A stretch of 64,000 nucleotides of DNA, from contig NC_044278.2 in assembly GCF_004027225.2 (NCBI RefSeq), forward strand, positions 66,063,423-66,127,422, read 5' to 3'. The position numbers were made by a program, and so were the translations under genes. The notes below the pieces were generated by a model. That model was not told the DNA's origin. It worked only from the letters and a program-made list of their open reading frames with translations, and did not search any database. The stretch's first letter is position 1; every line of letters starts with the position of its first letter. Origin of the DNA: Strigops habroptila (lineage: Eukaryota > Chordata > Aves > Psittaciformes > Psittacidae). This document shows, piece by piece, positions 1-13,719 of the stretch.

Positions 1-3000
1 GCATGTGGATGGCTGCGTTGTTTAATTTTGCATGCCCTCCTGCTGGTTGCCCACCCTTCCAAACTTCACCCCCAGCCATTTAACAATGCTGTAATCTGGA
101 TAGCAGCTAGAAGTACACTTTCTTTTATGTTCCCCTTTTCTTTTCTCATTTATGGCTTCTATAAAGAAAATTCCTTGTCTCTGAAAAACATAACACTGAA
201 CTGGTGCAGCCATAGTCTGTTTGGAGGGAATCCAGCATCTTCTATAAACAGTTCAATTTCACCATATTTAACACAGTGCCTCTAAATAACAGTAATGTTT
301 TGCTTTCAATATTATTTTGGCCTTTGCCCGATGCTCCATTTTATGTCCAGTCTCTGTTACAATGTTTTTGACCTGTTATGTACTGATCTTTCTTTCAGAA
401 GAGATAAACTTCTAAAAATAGCTCTTTATCTTCCCAAGACTCATTTATAATTTTACAGCAGATTAAAATTTCACTGATGAATGGGGAACTGCAGATGGAG
501 CTAGGCCAACACTAAAATACCCAATCTCACTTCGGTGTCTTCCAAGTATTTTCTTCAGCACAATGCTCTGATATTATTTCTGCCCAATGACCTCCATGTC
601 ATGATTCTGCAGTTAAAGACAATGAAATATCAAACAGTTGCATGTAACTGAGGACAAAAGGATTACTGATATCTCTTTTGGGAACAGAAAGTTGAATGTG
701 GTATGAAAAAAGAAAAGAAAAAAGAGGGGGAAAAAAAAAAAGCCCCAAAAACACATCCCAAAAAATCTGGCTTCTGGGCAAATAGCCTGTCAGTTCTGGC
801 AGAATTGAACTGGACAGTGAATGATCTTTACAACACATGACAGAGATCATACTTCCCCCTAGCAATTTATACTGACTTTATAGTAAAAACTCTAGTTTGC
901 AATTATGTTTACGCTATTGTTTACTTGGAACATTCATTATTAGTTTGAGTACAGACACTTCCTTGCCCCGCAGACATCTTCACTGGTTCTTGTCTTTGTG
1001 TCTTGCTTACAGGCGCTTGTTTGCCATGAGATGTCTTGCTCAATGAGACATTCATTTATATGTGCTTTATAATGATCTAACAACACTGGTGTAGGAAATT
1101 ATCAGTATCAAGTGAAAAATTTACCACAGGGCAAGTAAGGGTGCAAAAACAAATTGTATTTGTTATTTTGATTTGGTACCTATCTGTCTGGCTGTCTTTC
1201 TGCATGTTGGCCCCAGTGAACGGATATGATGAAGAAAAACTTAAATATGGAGAGTTGTGGCAGAACAAATGATGCAGTGTAAGCGCAGTGCTATTTCACC
1301 CTCTGGTGACATATCCACTTGTGTACAATACGACTCACTTCTCTTACTCATTTTGTAAAAGAAATCCAGGTTGTCTAATCATTTGAAATACAGAGAGGTT
1401 TTTTTCTCACTCAGTTCATCTTGATTGCACTGAGGCAGGAGCCAGTAACATGAACATCACAATCATCAGAGCTGACTGGGAAGCTGCACGTGGTGAGGAA
1501 ATGACGAGGGGCGGTGGAGTGGAGTACAATGTCTTCAGACAGGCCATCTGAAGGCAAAAATGGATGAGGGACCTCAACCACAAACTCATGTAAAAGTTTC
1601 AGGAGAAATTTATTTTGATGCAGGATAAAATGGTACTCACTTTGCTGAGTACAGTCTGGTTTTGAAAGTTACACAGTCTTATTATTAATACACTGCACTC
1701 AGGGTAAGGCTCCTCCTTATTCTTTTCCATACCTGCTCGTGCTGAGACAGGCAAATCCTTGCCTATGGCCTTAAAACCATGGTCTGTGCCTTGACCCTGG
1801 AAGTACTTGCTAATCTGGCAGCACACCTTTGCCTGAATGCCTGAAAATGTCTCCCTAATTGAGTGTGCCATATTTCCAGCCTCTCTTCCAAGCCCCTATA
1901 AAACACTTGCTTGAGACAGAATTCAGAAATGAATGACTCTCTTGTAAACTGCAAACCTCCATTAGCAGGCAAACAGTTTATCAAACTCCTGCTGCCTGTA
2001 ACCTGACCAGCTCTGGCTAAGCTCAGAAGTCCGGAGGTGAAATGTTACCATGTCTATGCATTGCATGATCTGTCTCCTAGAAATTGTACTTGTGTAAAAC
2101 ATCCATAGACTATGCGTACTGGGCTGAGAGAGAGTATTGTTAACCATATCCTCATTTGACACAGGCAGGCAAACATCTATTGACTCCAGTAGAACTAAAT
2201 CAATTTACCTCAAGATATTTTTATTGTATTTTATACATTATGGGAGTTAAGGCCCTGTGTCTGTCACCAGCATCACTGTGGAACAATCATTTCCTTTTCA
2301 CCCACTTAAATAACTTACCAATCATTTCTTCCCCCTACCTAAACATTTTTGTGCAGTTAGTGACTGAAAAAATTTCAAAGGTCATCTATCTTCTCCTTCC
2401 AAATCAGAACATTTGATTGGAATTTATTGCATTTTTTCCCCAGAAAACTATATACTCCTCCCTTACCACAGTAAAAAACATGTAAGTTTTACATATAGTT
2501 ATTTAAAGGACAGATTTTCAAGAAAAGTTTTTTTTTAATTAAAAAAAAAAAATCACAAGTCATTCAAATGCTTATTTTGGAGAATCTTTTTGTTAAGTTA
2601 TAAGATCTGTTGCCGAGACCATTGCTGTGTTTCCTTCTCTCTGCCTGAGCTGATAGAAATGCCTGAAGATAATTGGGTTCTAAAAGGTAAGAAGGTACTT
2701 GAAACTCGATCTACTACCAGCAAAGGTAGGTCCTTCAGGTAGCTAGAGAGGCTTTGCTAATGAGATCCTAGTTCAATCATTTACATTTCTTTGGTGGTTA
2801 TTTTCTTACGCAAATTAACAGACTGTTCATCACATAGAAACAGGCAACAACTGTTAAATGCGTTGCCTCTCTCTTAATGAAAACATCCAGCTTCTTCTTT
2901 CTTATGAGTTTACAGAAGGTTATTTGTTTGGGTTATTATAACCCACACTACTTTGATGTTCACACCACACTGGGGTTTAGAAAACAACCCTATTATCTGT

Positions 3001-6000
3001 AATTGCAACTGCAAAGTTCCTCCCTTCAGAGAAATACTACCACATTTTAATCAAAGCATGCAAAGACAAATATGTTATATACAACATAATAAAGGCATAC
3101 CCAATGGCTTTTTCTTCTTTTTTTCTCTTTTTTTTTTTTTTTTTAATGAGGAAGCAAGTCACCATGACTTTCTTTATAGATATTCAAAAGAAGGAGGTAG
3201 GAAGTGTCTAATAAAATTGAAAGAGGAACAGTTTGCACATTTTCTATCATTCAATTAACATGCTAACAAGGTATAACCCTCAAAGCAGTTAAGTGAAAGG
3301 GACAGGATAATGGTATTTTAAGCTCTGTATTTCTTTTTCTTTAACAGGAAGTAGGTCTTCAACCTGGGGAGGTGGTGATGGTGGGAATAAACCAAAGAAA
3401 TTAGATCGGTAGGGAGCTTTCATCATCTCTCCTGGATTAAATACAGGAAAGAAAATAATATCCTTAATTCCCGTCTACATTTTAAAAGAATGACAGACAG
3501 TGAAGGACTATGAGGTAACTACGGTGTGGTAAAAGCAAATGGTTAACTGCATGTAAATTAGTGTTAAACCTTAATTTACTTCTTTCTGTTCTCACACTAT
3601 CTGAAAGCTGCTGCTGCTGCTACCAGGCATCAGGAACATGATCCCATTTTGTTTGATGTCACAAAAGATCAAGCTGAACTTTCCTTAGCCTCTAGCTATG
3701 TTGAATTCTGTAATGAAGAGTTAATCTACGAGGAACTTGAAGGTTGAAATTATACTTTCTTCTGTTCTTGGTAAAGGTGTAAATCCTTGCAGATATTCTG
3801 CCCCCTCGGGAGATCCCTCCTCAGAACATATCATAGTCTGCTGGGGATTATTTTTAGATTCTTCTTTTTTAAACTGAAGCTCCTCAGAACTCTGCAAATA
3901 TTTGCTGGTTAATGTTGGAACAAAGACATCGACTGCTAGAAGAGGGCAACTTTTTTTCCCCTCTGTCATAAGGTGCTCACATGCCCATAAAAATCTGACT
4001 TATTTTCTTCAAGTTTATTTATCATTCACCAATAACTATTTCTTGTGGTGCTTGTAATGACATCAAGCAAGACCAATTCCTGTTGTACTATGCATTGCAT
4101 ATTAGAAGTTAGCCTCCAGTCACAAAGCTATTTCAAACACTGTACTGTAGAATCTCATACATTTTCATCAGACGCTGTTTCTACTTTCATAGCTCAAGCA
4201 TATTTTTAACTGTCTTTTCCACTTTGTCATCTCCTAACTTTTATTACAAACTGCTAAATATGCTTCTAACACTGCTAAGCGTGCATTCCCATCAGCTGAA
4301 GAAACAAGTGAGTAACTAGTCACTGTGCTCTACTGCCAGGATGGATATTGTGCAGTACGTCAAACTCGACTCCATCTTCAGCTGTTTGCTTTACTTATTA
4401 TTTACATGCTTAATTAAAATAGAAAACTTCTATGTATTTTAAATATTCTGTCCGAGAAAGTAATTCATTTTTTTAACTCTGAAAGTACATATGAAGACAT
4501 CTGAAAGTAAAACTCTATTTTCAGTAGCACAAAAAAAAAAAAAATCTGAAAAACAAGATCTAAGAAATATTCTTTGAGAATAGTAATAGGCTCTCTCCTA
4601 CCAGATCCAGTTATGAACTTTCCGTGACAAGAAATAAAAACGTTTCATGAATATTTCTACCCAGTTTGTCTGTATTACTAAGGGGGGACTTTTCCACTGT
4701 CTGGGGGGAGTCATTTTGGTTCTCTCTGTTAACAATGGAGCATGAAAAAGGGGCAAACAGATCTTCTGCAGCTATGTCTGTGCTGGCAAAAACAATCCTT
4801 CGTCTGAGCTAGTCTTGTAAAGGATGTTAAGTCCTGTGTGAAAAGCATGACATTAACCTTAGCTAACAATGAGAGCAAACTCTTCTTGCTACTAAGATTT
4901 TAAACAAAGAAATCCAAATTAGTTACCAGCATTTTAAAAATGAAGTACAGAGAAATCATTGTGAAATACTGCACTGCAATAATGGGTGAATATTGGAGAA
5001 TTATTGGATAAGGTCGGATTTGTACATTCATTAGCACAATGGAGTTCAAAGTTGCTGGGTTCCATCCAAATACCAGCATTAAATAAGAGTAATAATGAAA
5101 AGATTGGCTCAGTAAGATACATATCCATCTTTATCTGAACCTCCTGAACTCATTAAACTCTAATCAAAATAACAGTAAGACCTGACTTCATTTATTTCTT
5201 ACTTCTGTTTGAACCAAAGTACTTATGAAAACTACCTTTCCACAGGAATTTAGGCAAATCTCTTTTCAGCACTGCTCATAGATAGGAAGTGGGGAAAAAA
5301 AAAAAAATCTCTCTAAAGTATCAGTAAGAAGTTTAAGTAAAGATAAATTATAAATTAAAAGGTTAAATTTAGGTGCAGTTCAAATTTGGAACAACATTTT
5401 GGTGTAGATTCTTTACCTTGACTGAATTTGATCTGGACACAGACAACTACCAGCCAGATGACAAAAATTGTTTCAGAACCTTGAAAATACAAACATACAT
5501 ACTGCTTCTCAAGTTGCCTCCACTTAGAGCACTTTTAAACAAAGTGCGCTTACAGGATAAATTTCACACAAATCAAAGTACTATTTTATTGTTGATGTTA
5601 ATGGAAACTTTTTGCCCAAGAAGAATTTCAACTTCAGTTAGTTTTCAGATCATATATTTATATTGCAACACTCCCTACAGATGTACATTGTAAATGTATT
5701 ACATTCATGAACTGGTATTTATGAAGCAGCTGTTAAAATGCATGAGGCAAATTGCATCAAAAATTAGAGGTTTTCTGCTCTGCAATTGGGTCTGGTTAGC
5801 TGACTATACATAGCACAAATGTCATTGCATGTGGGCAACTATTGGAGTAAATGGGACTACTCAGCAAATAGCAAAATTACAATGTTTTTAGTTTTATATG
5901 CATTCACTTGTTCAGGATAACTACACAGATATCTCCCTCACTCTACTCATGAGTGTGTTACAATCTGGTTTAGAACTGCATGCCCTACTTTTCACTAAAA

Positions 6001-6640
6001 TTCTTGAACCCTCAAATACTGGTGCCGTAACTCACTGCCGCCAACAGCCCTGTATACATCCAGGCACTTTCATGTCCTGCCAAAGCAGGAGGAGGCAGCC
6101 TAGTTTCAGGTGACTGGTCATATGAATGCTCAGTGTGCTTTGAGTCTTTTGAGGATTATCTTTCCCAGCCCAGGTGTGGGACATGGACCTCTAAATGTCA
6201 GGGCCTGATATGAGCTTAAGACAAGGGAATTCAAACACAGCTGGAGAATGTGGGTTTCTGTGTGTTGGTGCAAAGAATATGAATTTCCGAGAAATAATGA
6301 TAGTGGGAGGAAAATACCAGGCATATTGACTGCTGACAGAAGCCACGTTTATGCCAAATCTAAGAAAGAAATAGTCAAAAGCAAACATTCTTCTGAAGCT
6401 GTTACCTCTGTAAGACTGTCAGCTGAAAGGGAACATGTGATATCTGGGACACTGTAAAGCAGTGTCTCTATGGCACACAGCTTTCAGCAAATTAACCATC
6501 TTCAGTAGGCTAGCTGTATGGTATGTATCAGCAATGCATGTTTTTCCTCAGTCCTCCACTCTTTCAGAATTTGCATATTGTATCCTCTTCCCTCTTCACA
6601 ATTTTATAGCTTCATGTTGTGTGTTGATATATGTGGCAGA
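1..6640. other. Unique AT-rich non-coding DNA, no gene seen
   Basis: No ORF here exceeds about 106 codons and none resembles a known protein. I see no splice-flanked open segments, tRNA or recognisable transposon. The DNA is AT-rich with scattered A and T runs (for example a T-rich stretch near 3,117-3,144 and an A run near 4,530-4,544). This fits intron or intergenic sequence. Small conserved non-coding elements cannot be excluded by reading alone. Confidence 0.7.
3607..3621 (+). repeat. (GCT)5 microsatellite
   Basis: Five perfect GCT units lie in otherwise unique sequence. It is short, and there is no open frame around it to suggest a coding homopolymer. Confidence 0.8.
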
Positions 6641-6686
6641 CAGAAACAAAAATAAACAAAAAAATTCTCTGTTTTGTTCCCTCTGG

Positions 6687-6711
6687 AAAACAAAACAAAA
6701 CAAACAAAAAA
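6687..6711 (+). repeat. (AAAAC)n A-rich simple repeat
   Basis: An imperfect run of AAAAC units, preceded about 40 bases upstream by another A-rich stretch. This is ordinary simple-sequence DNA. No retroposon body is recognisable upstream of it. Confidence 0.75.
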
Positions 6712-7080
6712 CCCTATCCCAACTAATTCATTTATAAAAGTAGGACTTTCTGGCTACACAATGATTCATTGTGTTAACAAAATAACAGAGGCAGATTTTC
6801 AGACTGTGGCTGGATTCAGCCATGGAAGAATATAATGTGTTGACAAAAAAAAAAAACCAAAACAATAAAATTGCATGATATGATTTACATCTACGCAGAC
6901 ACATTTCTTGCCTTCTATCTTACCAGCTCTGGCATAGTTTGCTAAAATTTTACTATTTTAATCTGGTATTACTGCTAAATATATAAGGCATGATGCTCTT
7001 ATCCATGAGCCAACTCTGCACAAAATCACAAGGATTCAAAAATGTAGATGAGTGCTAAGAAAATAAGAAAAAAACAAGCT

Positions 7081-7121
7081 GGGAGGGAGAAAGAGGAGAG
7101 AAGATGGGGAAGAAGAAGGAA
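7081..7121 (+). repeat. Polypurine tract
   Basis: About 40 bases are almost entirely A/G with a single T, made of GGGA, GAAA and GAAG units. It could form triplex DNA but has no sign of a gene-linked role. Confidence 0.75.
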
Positions 7122-9251
7122 TGAACAGCTATCCAAACTAGCATATGCAAATGAAACATATGGTTGAGCCTGCTTATTCCACAAGCAATATACTCATTGA
7201 GGATGACTCATAAACACATGAAGTGTAATACTTAGTGCAATCTAAAAAACCAGAAAACAGCCCTTAAGACTGGTTTAAATATAAGATGTTCATACTGAAA
7301 AAAAAAATAAAAATTAAAAGCTTGAAGTTCTTTGTATTTGTCGTATGTACTATATACATATATGTGTAATATATGCTAGCTCTTTTTCCTTCTCTCTTCC
7401 CTCTTTTGTAAGTAAAAGAACCAGTAGCTGTAACCACACTGTGATACATTAACTCATCTCTAGTCTGCAGAAACTTTGAGTTACTTCTTTGATTAAATGT
7501 TAAATTTTAAAATGAGATGATGTATGTGTTCATACACAAGTTCACAAAGTGGAAAGAGGTTTATATTGATAAAATTAGCATAACTGAGTTTGAAGAATAT
7601 CAAAGATTTAGGCAAGGTTCTTTAATGTGTCCAAAAATCAAACCATCGTGAAATTCTTTGGTGAAACAGTAAAGTTTGCAAAATCTTCCCCTCCTACAGA
7701 AAAACTCAAGCTCTCAGCTGAGTCTAAAATTTCTGATCCATAACTGCCTATGTAAAGTCAACAAGAAGCTAGGTATTAACTGCTGGATTTTAGTCACTAA
7801 CTGTCATCCTAACATAATGTCAGGACACGGTCAGGCTCTAAAACCAAAACTTGACATTGGGATATTTTCCTAGACCTCATAGTGTAGACGTATGTTTACA
7901 CTCAAGTCACCAGGAAGCTCCCCAAAACACACAGCAGAGAATAACACTTTCTACACTACAACAAAAGGCCCAGAGGGGGCAAGAGGTTGCCCCTGATTTC
8001 TGAATGATACCTGGACCATGGCCAAGTCCTTCTTTCTATGGAAAAGGTAAACAAGGTCCATCAGATGGGCTTTTCTGGGGATGGATAGACTCTGGAGAAC
8101 ATCTGCCTCTCAGTCTTTATCCACTCATCTCCCATGGCCTGGATGGAAGGGGCTGGGACAGCATCAGCTCTCCTACCACCTCTTGGCAGGCATGGAGGGC
8201 ATTCACCTAGTTGCACTGTACTTGCTGATCAAGCAGCCATTCCCCCTTTTCCTCCAGGTGGAAATGTCCCCTGGGCCTATCAACTGTACTTGGACTATCT
8301 GCTGGTTTTCATAATCTAATTAGCCACCCTTTTCACCTTTTCTGCTAAGGAGAGCAAAGACCTTTCCTTAACCTTTCACTTTCACAATTTAACCCATTAT
8401 TAAAATAAAGTTACACCGTGACTTCTCTACCCTTTACCAGTCTCTTTTCTCCCTCCCCAAATGTTAATTTTATTCCATAATTGTTGCTATCTACCCTTAC
8501 CTTGAAAGCTAAAAAGAATGCAGTCTCATTGATCATTTGTCTTGCTACCAGGAACTGCACAGACATAAAGGAAAAGAATAGCAGAATAAACTCATAGGAC
8601 ACAAATATATATTACCACCAGAGAAGAGATTTAAAGCATCTAGGTGGGTAAAGTTCAACACATAGTGTCCTTAGAACTGAGATGTAATACAAGGAATTCT
8701 AAATTCTTGGAAAAATATATTTGAGTATGATTGTATTCAAACTAAACACAAATTAAGGCCATTCTGCAAACTGCTTATATTAAAAACCAGTTCCAGGGGC
8801 TTGAAATGTTTACCACAAGACAGTGATGGTCCTTTTGATGCTCTCTTCAAACAACAGAATTAGAGGTCTGGGGACAGAGAGTGGCCTTTCAAAGAGAAAA
8901 GAATTCAAAATTGCTGTTTTGTTCTAACTGCGAAGAAATCTTAGACCAAATTTTCACCAAAGGACTGTAATAAAGGGAATAGAAGTGGAGAGTTGGTGTG
9001 CTAAAACTATACTTTTATAGCAAAAACATGTAGTCTTGTCTTCACACTGAATACAGAGCATTAAAAGAATAGTGCTTGATAGAACATTGCAAATCATCCA
9101 TGAAGCCAACTGTAGCGTAGATACCACAATGCAGTGGCTTAAGAGAGATTGAACCACCTTACATATTCTGATGCATGCTTATAGAGATGAATTAAAATGG
9201 GGTATTTTTTTTTAATGCTTTCTGAAACCAGGCAGTGTAAAGTATGAATAT

Positions 9252-9289
9252 TGGTATTATTAAATAACACTGGTATTATTAAATTAACA
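9252..9289 (+). repeat. Two 19-bp tandem units
   Basis: Two adjacent 19-base units begin TGGTATTATTAAAT and differ only near their ends. This is a small local duplication in AT-rich DNA. Confidence 0.8.
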
Positions 9290-11030
9290 TAGCAAAGTAC
9301 TCAACAACTCAACATTAGCAACTATTTTTGTGATTAGAAATGGGTTTCAAAACATATTCCATGGAAAGGTTGTTGAAATGTCTTAAGCTACTGTCAAAGA
9401 AGGAAAGGCTATAGGGCCAAATTCTCCATTTGTTTACAGCTGCCATTGAGTCATTATTTTCTGCAAGATGGAGAGTTGGCCCCTTTGAAGTTTGATAACT
9501 TTTTTTTAATCTCATGTCTGCCTGGTCCTTGGTGCACGCAGAAAATATAATTAGTATTTTTAATTCTCGGTTGCCTGGCAGACTTTGGAGAACACAAACA
9601 AATAAAAAATGTTTTTAATAAAATACATTCTCCTAGCCAATTCTGGATGCTAGAGGAAGGAAGATAAGTATGAGAAACAAATTTATCCAGCGTCCCTTAA
9701 GGTTTATCTGTTGTGTATTTTAATCTATTTGATCTTCCATAAGTTTCTGACTAATATCTTACTTTTTCCAAGGTATGGAAAGGTTACTTTAAATATAGTT
9801 ACATGCATATCCATTTGTGTACAAAAATTCACTATCTTTCTCTTCCTTTTTTTTTTTTTTTTTGTTATACCTGTTGGCCATTTGTCTTATTATGAAGTAG
9901 AAAGAGGAATCAGTTTGTCTCAGCATATCTCAGAAAGAGTGCTTTGTTTTTGCATTCAGGAGTAAGTGAAGACTGTTAGTATTCCATAACAGAAGTGTTG
10001 ATAAGTCTCTTGCAGCAATAGAGAGTTGTGAGACTTAATTCTTCTGTGTTGGTACTTAAAAAGACTCATGGCAGTTTGGCAGCTGCTTGATTAGGCCAAT
10101 AACCAAACTACAGTAATGTGTAACATCAGAATAAAGCGATGTTTGCAATTCCTGTCAAGGTCACTGAAGCTCTACAGGATTTATAGAAAGAACTCTCCAT
10201 ATACCTACCTTAATCTTTACTAATTGTAGGGCTCCTCAGCTGCTCACAATATGTGCTAAGAAGAAGGGGCAGAGAGTCCATAATGAGATCTACAGAAAAA
10301 GAATGCTGTTCTTAACATGTCTGTTTGCCATAAGTAGCCCTTTAATTTGTTAAAAACAAGTTTGTTTCTGGCTCCTTCTTGGGTATGTGATCGTGTCTGA
10401 GGAACAAACAAGAAGATAGAAAAACTATTCCCCCATGCATGGGTCCATGCATTGTTTCTTCTCCACCAGCTGTAGAACTTAAAGTCTTAAATCCATCTTG
10501 AGCTAGACAAGGAGCACTGGGAAGGAGCATAGACCACAGCATTACTGTCTCCACTGGCCAGCTGCAGAGAAGAACAGGATGCATGCTGCCCTGGATACTG
10601 AAAAGCTAATGGATGGCTGGTACATTGAGCAGCTATCCAGCTCCTTACAGAGTTAGGAGGTAGCACTATGTGCCGTACAGAGTTTTTGTTGAAAGGCACA
10701 ATCTTCCACTTTTTTTACATTCTTGAGATTTCCTCCAGAAACACTGAACAATAAACTCTGTAAATTACAGACACATCCAGAATCATGCCAAAAGGTAAGA
10801 GATTCCCAAGCCTGTTTCCTCTGACTCACAAATCTGCACACATGTAATGAACACCTCTGGTGATACAAGGCATTTATCTCTATCTACTCTACCCCCTGCC
10901 ATCTGACTATTTATTTCCTAAATATTCCAACCTAGAAATAAGAGTCAATCTTTTACTCTCTTTACACTTTTTTATTTTTCTGCAGCAAGCAGTAAGAGAA
11001 ACGGCTTAATTAACAAATATATTTCATATT

Positions 11031-11188
11031 GGATTGATGTATGCATTTGCCAATATATACACTCATAAAATGCGGTTTATAGATTCAGATATAAATACAT
11101 ACATACTTCACATAGATTCAAATTTATAGATTATATAGATATAGGTATAGACATATATAGGATTGATGTACACATGTGCCAATGTGTA
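11031..11188 (+). repeat. AT-rich cryptic repeat with spaced direct repeats
   Basis: The word GGATTGATGTA occurs at 11,031 and again at 11,160, each followed by a related stretch of the form CATnTGCCAAT. The roughly 130 bases between are degenerate TATAGAT/ATACATA-type sequence. It looks like an eroded tandem or microsatellite expansion. No transposon ends are visible. Confidence 0.6.
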
Positions 11189-12289
11189 TGGAGAAAGTGA
11201 ATTTAAAAAAAAATACTGTAAATTCATATGAATTGGTTACAGAAAATTGAATCAGTTCTGCATTTAGAGCAGGTATGCATGGGACAAAGCAGCACTATGT
11301 ACATGTACCTCAGCAAGGTCAGTTCATGGCATAGAGCCAGTAGTGAAACTCTACAGGGATGCTAGCCAGTGTTTGAGAAACAGGGTAGTAACTTTGCTGC
11401 AGTGATTTTCCTAGGCTGAGCTATGAGTCACAGGAACTCCTGCCTCAGATGCAGCTCCCATGAGACAGCTACAGTTTTCTAATCCTGAACTGGTTTTGCA
11501 TGGACATACACCATGGATGTACTCCAGTACTGGAATCCACAGATATTTTTATATGGATCAAAAGTAAATTCAGTAGCCCAGCTCTCATAAAAGTTCTTGG
11601 TTTAGTGGTTAAATCAACACTGGCGATGTCAAAGCACCTCACTGATGATTCCAGTAGAGGGATGTTGCAGTGTTGCAAGGAGTGCTTCCTGTATGGGGCA
11701 AATTTGCAGCAAGGTAGGACCCATGCCACATCTTTCTAGCTCAGTGCCTGATCTGAAGCAGTTTGAAAGACATGAATAAAAAGACAGTTTTTATCTTTAT
11801 TCTTAAGACAGGATTTTTATAGCAGTGCTGGCTGATTATGTGGAAATTATAAGTGCAAACTGAATACAAATAAATCTTTAAATAAGAATAAGGCTTCAAA
11901 TGAGAGTAAAGGAATACAAATCAGAAAACAAAAGTATGGACAAAATACCTGGAAAACTTCCTGCTTTGAAAAGCCAAATACATGATATAAGACATTTTTT
12001 AGAAATCTCCCTAGCTTAAAACTGTACAAAAACTTCTGCATTGCAAATGAGGGAGTAGGCTAGGTTGAATGGTGGTTTCTGACTTGAATAAATTTATATC
12101 ACTCTTTCTATTTGCTGTATTAAATATAAATGTATGTTGTCTCATTTGTCTTGCCTCCAGTAAGGGCCAAGTCAATTTGTGTTCTCAGGCCAAACATGAT
12201 TAGGATACTGGCGTTCACGTTACTGCCAAATGAACTCTAATTTCTCTGGCTCATCTGAATTGATATAAATTTGGGGAGTTTGAGAATTT

Positions 12290-12314
12290 AAAAAAAAATA
12301 AAATAAAATAAAAT
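12290..12314 (+). repeat. (AAAAT)n microsatellite
   Basis: An A run followed by three AAAAT units. Simple sequence only. Confidence 0.8.
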
Positions 12315-13357
12315 TAACTGCCCTTTTGTGACTTACTCACTGTTTGGTTTACATTTATGGGTGAATTTGTGCAATTATGGCAGGGGCTAAACAGTCATCT
12401 TCCATCATATTCTCTTAGTGGATCAGAATTGTATCTGATCCTGAAACACAGTTGTTCTGATTGCACATGGTGTGGTGTTCCTAACGCGTGACTGAATGCC
12501 TGCTTTGTTCATTTTTTCCCTGTTAGCAGCCTGTTTTGTTCTTCTTTCCCAATGAGATATGTGTCAAGCCCTATCTAGGAGGAAAGGATGAAGTCAACCA
12601 GATAGTTATTGCAGTTACAGTTCAGTCACATTTAGGTGTTCAGCACCTTGTTGACTCAGTTGCAGTAGTATAGATTTTCCCACACTGTTTACTTGACACT
12701 TGCAAGTCCAGCCTGTACCAACTTCTATTGTATTAAGCAAACACTCCTCCTGCACTAAAATTCCACTCATTGTTAGCACTAAAGCAACAGGATTTTCTCC
12801 AGTTCGCAGACAGCAGAACCTATTGTTATAAGAAAACTCTCTCAAGATGGAATCTGAAAAGAATCATATGACCCAGAAAAGGATTAGCCTTCAGGAAGTC
12901 TTTGGGCTTTACCATTTTGTGAAGGCATCCCCAGAGAGAGGAGAAAATAATAAAGTAAAACACATTTCTGGACTGAAGCCCGTTCCAAAATAGATTATAG
13001 GCACTTTCAATCAGGTGAAAAAAGAACATGTAGTGGTTTCTAAATGAGACTATGACTTAGGCAAGGGAGATTGTGGTAATTTAACACAAGTGAGGTCAAT
13101 AAACTTTAATAAAAGAACGTTTTTACTAAAGGGAGGAAAAAAATCTTCTTTATAAAAGTAACTGCAGTTTTTAAAATACAAAGCAATTACATCACATCAC
13201 ATACTGTTACACACACAACCCCTGCTGCTTAAATGGTCATTGACAATTCCTTCTTAGAAGAGATTTCAGTTGTTTTAAGTTAATTTCCATTTTCTCCAGA
13301 ACATAAAGTGGATGTGTTGTCGTTCAATTTTTTGTAACCATACTTATGAATTTAAAG

Positions 13358-13433
13358 TCTGATCAAAGTATCTAAATACTTTGGCAGACTGTTCTGATCA
13401 AAGTATCTAAATACTTTGGCAGACTGTTCTGAT
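13358..13433 (+). repeat. Perfect 35-bp tandem duplication
   Basis: A 35-base unit beginning TCTGATCAAAG runs 13,358-13,392 and is repeated without a mismatch at 13,393-13,427. The first six bases of a third unit (TCTGAT) follow before the sequence diverges. Perfect identity of the copies implies a recent slippage or duplication event. The unit contains AT-rich dyads but no known motif. It lies about 290 bases from the CR1 copy 1 tail. Confidence 0.92.
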
Positions 13434-13719
13434 AAGGCAAAGATGAGATTTCTTTATACTGTAAGGAGATTTTTCTCAATGATAGATATCAATACTGGAA
13501 GATAAACAGCTCTATATTGACTAATATATTTTAAATATGAATTAAGTGTTATTATAAGTATAAATAAACAAAGCTCTATCAGCGATTGCAGAGAAAGAAA
13601 GAAACATCTACCTTTATGTAAAGAAAATACATACTTTTTCTTGGGTAGAGACAAAAAATCATGTATATCTACAACACAGAGCATCTGTTGTACCTCCAAT
13701 ACGATTAGCTTCCCATCAA

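Larger units (their letters stand above)
7122..13357. other. Unique AT-rich non-coding DNA, no gene seen
   Basis: The longest ORFs are about 90 codons or fewer, on both strands and without family resemblance. The segment holds a few short tandem repeats, listed separately, and T-rich runs such as the one near 9,848-9,863. I see no promoter, CpG island, RNA gene or transposon in it. Confidence 0.65.

Noticed and set aside
7330..7385. Possible hairpin RNA in TA-rich sequence
   Set aside because: Pairing is broken and based on TA dinucleotides only. No perfect stem comparable to 22,019-22,054.
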